A stretch of 64,000 nucleotides of DNA from Paraburkholderia acidipaludis NBRC 101816 (GTDB taxonomy: Bacteria; Pseudomonadota; Gammaproteobacteria; Burkholderiales; Burkholderiaceae). The notes beneath the pieces were generated by a model. The model made no database searches, was not told where the DNA came from, and was given only the letters and a program-made list of their open reading frames with translations. Of this stretch, positions 62,600 through 64,000 are shown piece by piece; position 1 is the stretch's first letter, and every line of letters starts with the position of its first letter. The stretch lies in assembly GCF_000684975.1 (NCBI RefSeq), contig NZ_BAXZ01000013.1, positions 1 through 64,000 on the forward strand, read 5' to 3'. A program made the translations under genes and the position numbers.

Positions 62600-63747
62600 G
62601 GCGAAATCTCCTCCATCAACCTGACGGCCGTCGCGCGCCACGTGAGCGCCGCAGTCCGCTCGCGGCCACGCTCGCGCAGCGAGGCGCGCAATGTGTCGTC
62701 TGCCGTCACGCGTTCGAGCAGTCGGGCGAGTTGCGCCGGATCGTCCGGCGACGTATAGAGCACCGCGTCCGCGCATGCCTCCACCACGGAGGGCAGGCGC
62801 GAAGCGATCACGGGGCAGCCGAGCGCCAGCGCCTCGACGGGCGGCAGGCCGAAGCCTTCGTAGCGTGACGGATAGACGAAGCAGGCTGCGCGCCGGTAGA
62901 GCGAGACCAGGTCTTCGTCGCTCACGTAGCCCAGATGCTTCACGAAAGCGGGCAGCACGCCATGGGCGTCGCCGTAGACGCGCGGGTCGCCGTAGACGCG
63001 CGGGTCGCCGCCGCCCACCACCACGATGTCGAACTGCGCGTCGCGAATCAGGCGCGCCGCATCGGCAATCAGCCGGAAATTCTTGTGGCGGTTCAGGCTG
63101 CCCACCGCGAGCACGTATGGCCGGTCCGGGCACGGCACACCGGAGACGTCCGCGGCCTCGCGCATGCGCAGCATGTGCTCGCCGCTCTCCGAAACCACGC
63201 CGATCTTGTCGAGCGGAATGCGATACGCCTCGTACAATTCGCGCCGCGAAAATTCCGAAACCGTGATCACGCGCCGCGCAATGCGCCCGATTCTCGGCGC
63301 CATCAGCCGGTACCACGCCACGAACTCGCGGCTATAGCTTTCGGGCACGCGCGCCGGCGCCGCGTCGTGCAGCACCGTCACCTGACTGCCGTAGAGCAGC
63401 GGTCCCGAGTTGCAGAGATTGAGCAGCAGCGAGCCGGCGGCCGCGCGCGGCAGCGCCAGCTGTTCCCAGCGAAAGCCGCCCCCCTTGCCGCTCGCGCGCA
63501 TTCGCACGTGCGCAAACGGATTGGCGAGAGCGCCCAGCGCCGCGGGCACGACGATCTCCGCCGCAACACCGGCCACGGCCGGATCGCGAGCCTCGATCAG
63601 CGCGTCGAGCGCGCGCACCGTTTCGAATGCGAAGCGATCGACGCCGGTGGCGCGGCGGCCGAGAAAGCGTCCGTTGATCACGAGCGAGCGGGTGGCGGGA
63701 GATTTCATCGGTTGGACCCCGGCTGCCAGTGTTTCGCGCGCGTTCAT
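62587..63747 (-). CDS. Glycosyltransferase family 4 with tandem 6-residue duplication
   Basis: A 386-residue GT-B mannosyltransferase-like enzyme. It has VINGRFLGRRATGVDRFAFE at the N-terminus, donor-site VGSLNRHKNFRL and PSRYEGFGLPPVEALALGCPVIAS with the EX7E pair. A perfect 18-nt tandem repeat (62971-63006) gives GDPRVYGDPRVYG in the donor domain. The ATG at 63747 overlaps the upstream gene's stop (ATGA); 63708 is a later alternative. It is the first complete gene of a coupled run of GT genes on this strand. Confidence 0.92.
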   Translation of the reverse strand: MNARETLAAGVQPMKSPATRSLVINGRFLGRRATGVDRFAFETVRALDALIEARDPAVAGVAAEIVVPAALGALANPFAHVRMRASGKGGGFRWEQLALPRAAAGSLLLNLCNSGPLLYGSQVTVLHDAAPARVPESYSREFVAWYRLMAPRIGRIARRVITVSEFSRRELYEAYRIPLDKIGVVSESGEHMLRMREAADVSGVPCPDRPYVLAVGSLNRHKNFRLIADAARLIRDAQFDIVVVGGGDPRVYGDPRVYGDAHGVLPAFVKHLGYVSDEDLVSLYRRAACFVYPSRYEGFGLPPVEALALGCPVIASRLPSVVEACADAVLYTSPDDPAQLARLLERVTADDTLRASLRERGRERTAALTWRATAVRLMEEISPWLM

Positions 63748-64000
63748 CCGCGCACCGCGTTGCCGTGACGCTCGGCCGGATTCGCGATATAGCGGAAAGC
63801 GAAATTGCTGACGAGTCGCGAAGGCGCGAAGCACATGAGCGTAAGGCACAGTGCGGCGAGCTTCTTGCCCGCCCCCCAGAACGGGTTGCGCACCAGCGCA
63901 TGGAAGTAGCCGCTCGAATCGAACAGCAGCCAACGCCAGCGTTCGGCGATCGACGCTTCGTAAAGGCGCACGCAAAGCCGGTTTTTCTCGTACGAGAAGT
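63744..64000 (-). CDS. 3' end of a glycosyltransferase-like gene (partial)
   Basis: The last about 85 codons of a gene that continues beyond the window. The visible C-terminus reads FSYEKNRLCVRLYE near the edge, then WLLFDSSGYFHALVRNPFWG and a hydrophobic stretch (LAALCLTLMCFAPSRL). The tyrosine/asparagine/arginine pattern near the edge resembles the C-terminal part of GT2 rhamnosyltransferase-type proteins, but too little is present for certainty. Its stop overlaps the next GT4 start by ATGA. Confidence 0.6.
   Translation of the reverse strand, partial: FSYEKNRLCVRLYEASIAERWRWLLFDSSGYFHALVRNPFWGAGKKLAALCLTLMCFAPSRLVSNFAFRYIANPAERHGNAVRG

Noticed and set aside
62971..63006. CRISPR-like repeat
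   Set aside because: Two contiguous 18-nt units with no spacers, inside a coding sequence and in frame.
1..64000. tRNA, rRNA, complete insertion sequence, prophage or CRISPR array
   Set aside because: No cloverleaf, rRNA core, transposase with inverted ends, phage structural gene or repeat-spacer pattern was recognised by eye; a tRNA or IS search would settle it.

Overview
The window looks like chromosomal or megaplasmid DNA from a Burkholderiaceae member (Paraburkholderia/Caballeronia type). This is inferred from the high GC content, the strong purine-rich ribosome sites, an H-NS-like protein with a long Lys/Ala tail, several RbsABC-type sugar transporters, and a copper operon headed by a DUF2946 gene. 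No rRNA, tRNA, CRISPR array, complete insertion sequence or origin was recognised.

Layout. (1) 0.1-4.4 kb: two regulator/oxidoreductase pairs, each an AraC-type regulator divergent from an enzyme gene (a FAD monooxygenase, a short-chain dehydrogenase). (2) 4.6-11.5 kb: a copper-acquisition operon on the plus strand. It runs DUF2946 leader gene (CruR type, with CXXC and a C-terminal RAPP), TonB-dependent receptor, Met/His/Cys-bearing beta-propeller protein, thioredoxin-like protein, dedicated TonB-ExbB-ExbD, and a PCu(A)C-type copper chaperone whose 5' end looks damaged. (3) 11.5-15.5 kb: a gene-poor, decayed stretch with a CobW-type GTPase remnant, a small membrane protein and one H-NS-like gene. 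(4) 15.5-30.3 kb: a large GC-rich sugar/polyol/cyclitol catabolic locus. A minus-strand arm (FAD-linked dehydrogenase, ABC importer, RpiR regulator, SDR) diverges at about 22.6 kb from a plus-strand arm of eight tightly coupled enzymes; the substrate is unknown. (5) 30.4-34.5 kb: a FAD aromatic-type monooxygenase, a LysR regulator and a divergent adenylosuccinate synthetase homologue. (6) 34.7-43.7 kb: a DeoR-controlled polyol operon with an RbsABC importer, PfkB kinase, PF08013 (GatZ/KbaZ) protein, galactitol/sorbitol-type SDR and a second, orphan binding protein. (7) 44.0-48.1 kb: a D-lactate module of GntR regulator, MFS transporter and Dld, with two matching palindromic operators. (8) 48.4-49.6 kb: a lone branched-chain amino-acid-type binding protein. 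(9) 50-64 kb: a surface-polysaccharide locus with three acyltransferase-3 proteins, a GT-C membrane protein, two GT2 and two GT4 glycosyltransferases, a methyltransferase, a Wzy-like polymerase/ligase and the tail of a further gene at the edge.

The most notable systems are the copper operon, which carries all the visible hallmarks of a nascent-peptide copper sensor together with its own TonB motor, and the unassigned catabolic locus at 15.5-30.3 kb. Start codons were chosen from visible ribosome sites, overlaps and family lengths. All functions are by family recognition from the translated sequence; no database search was run.
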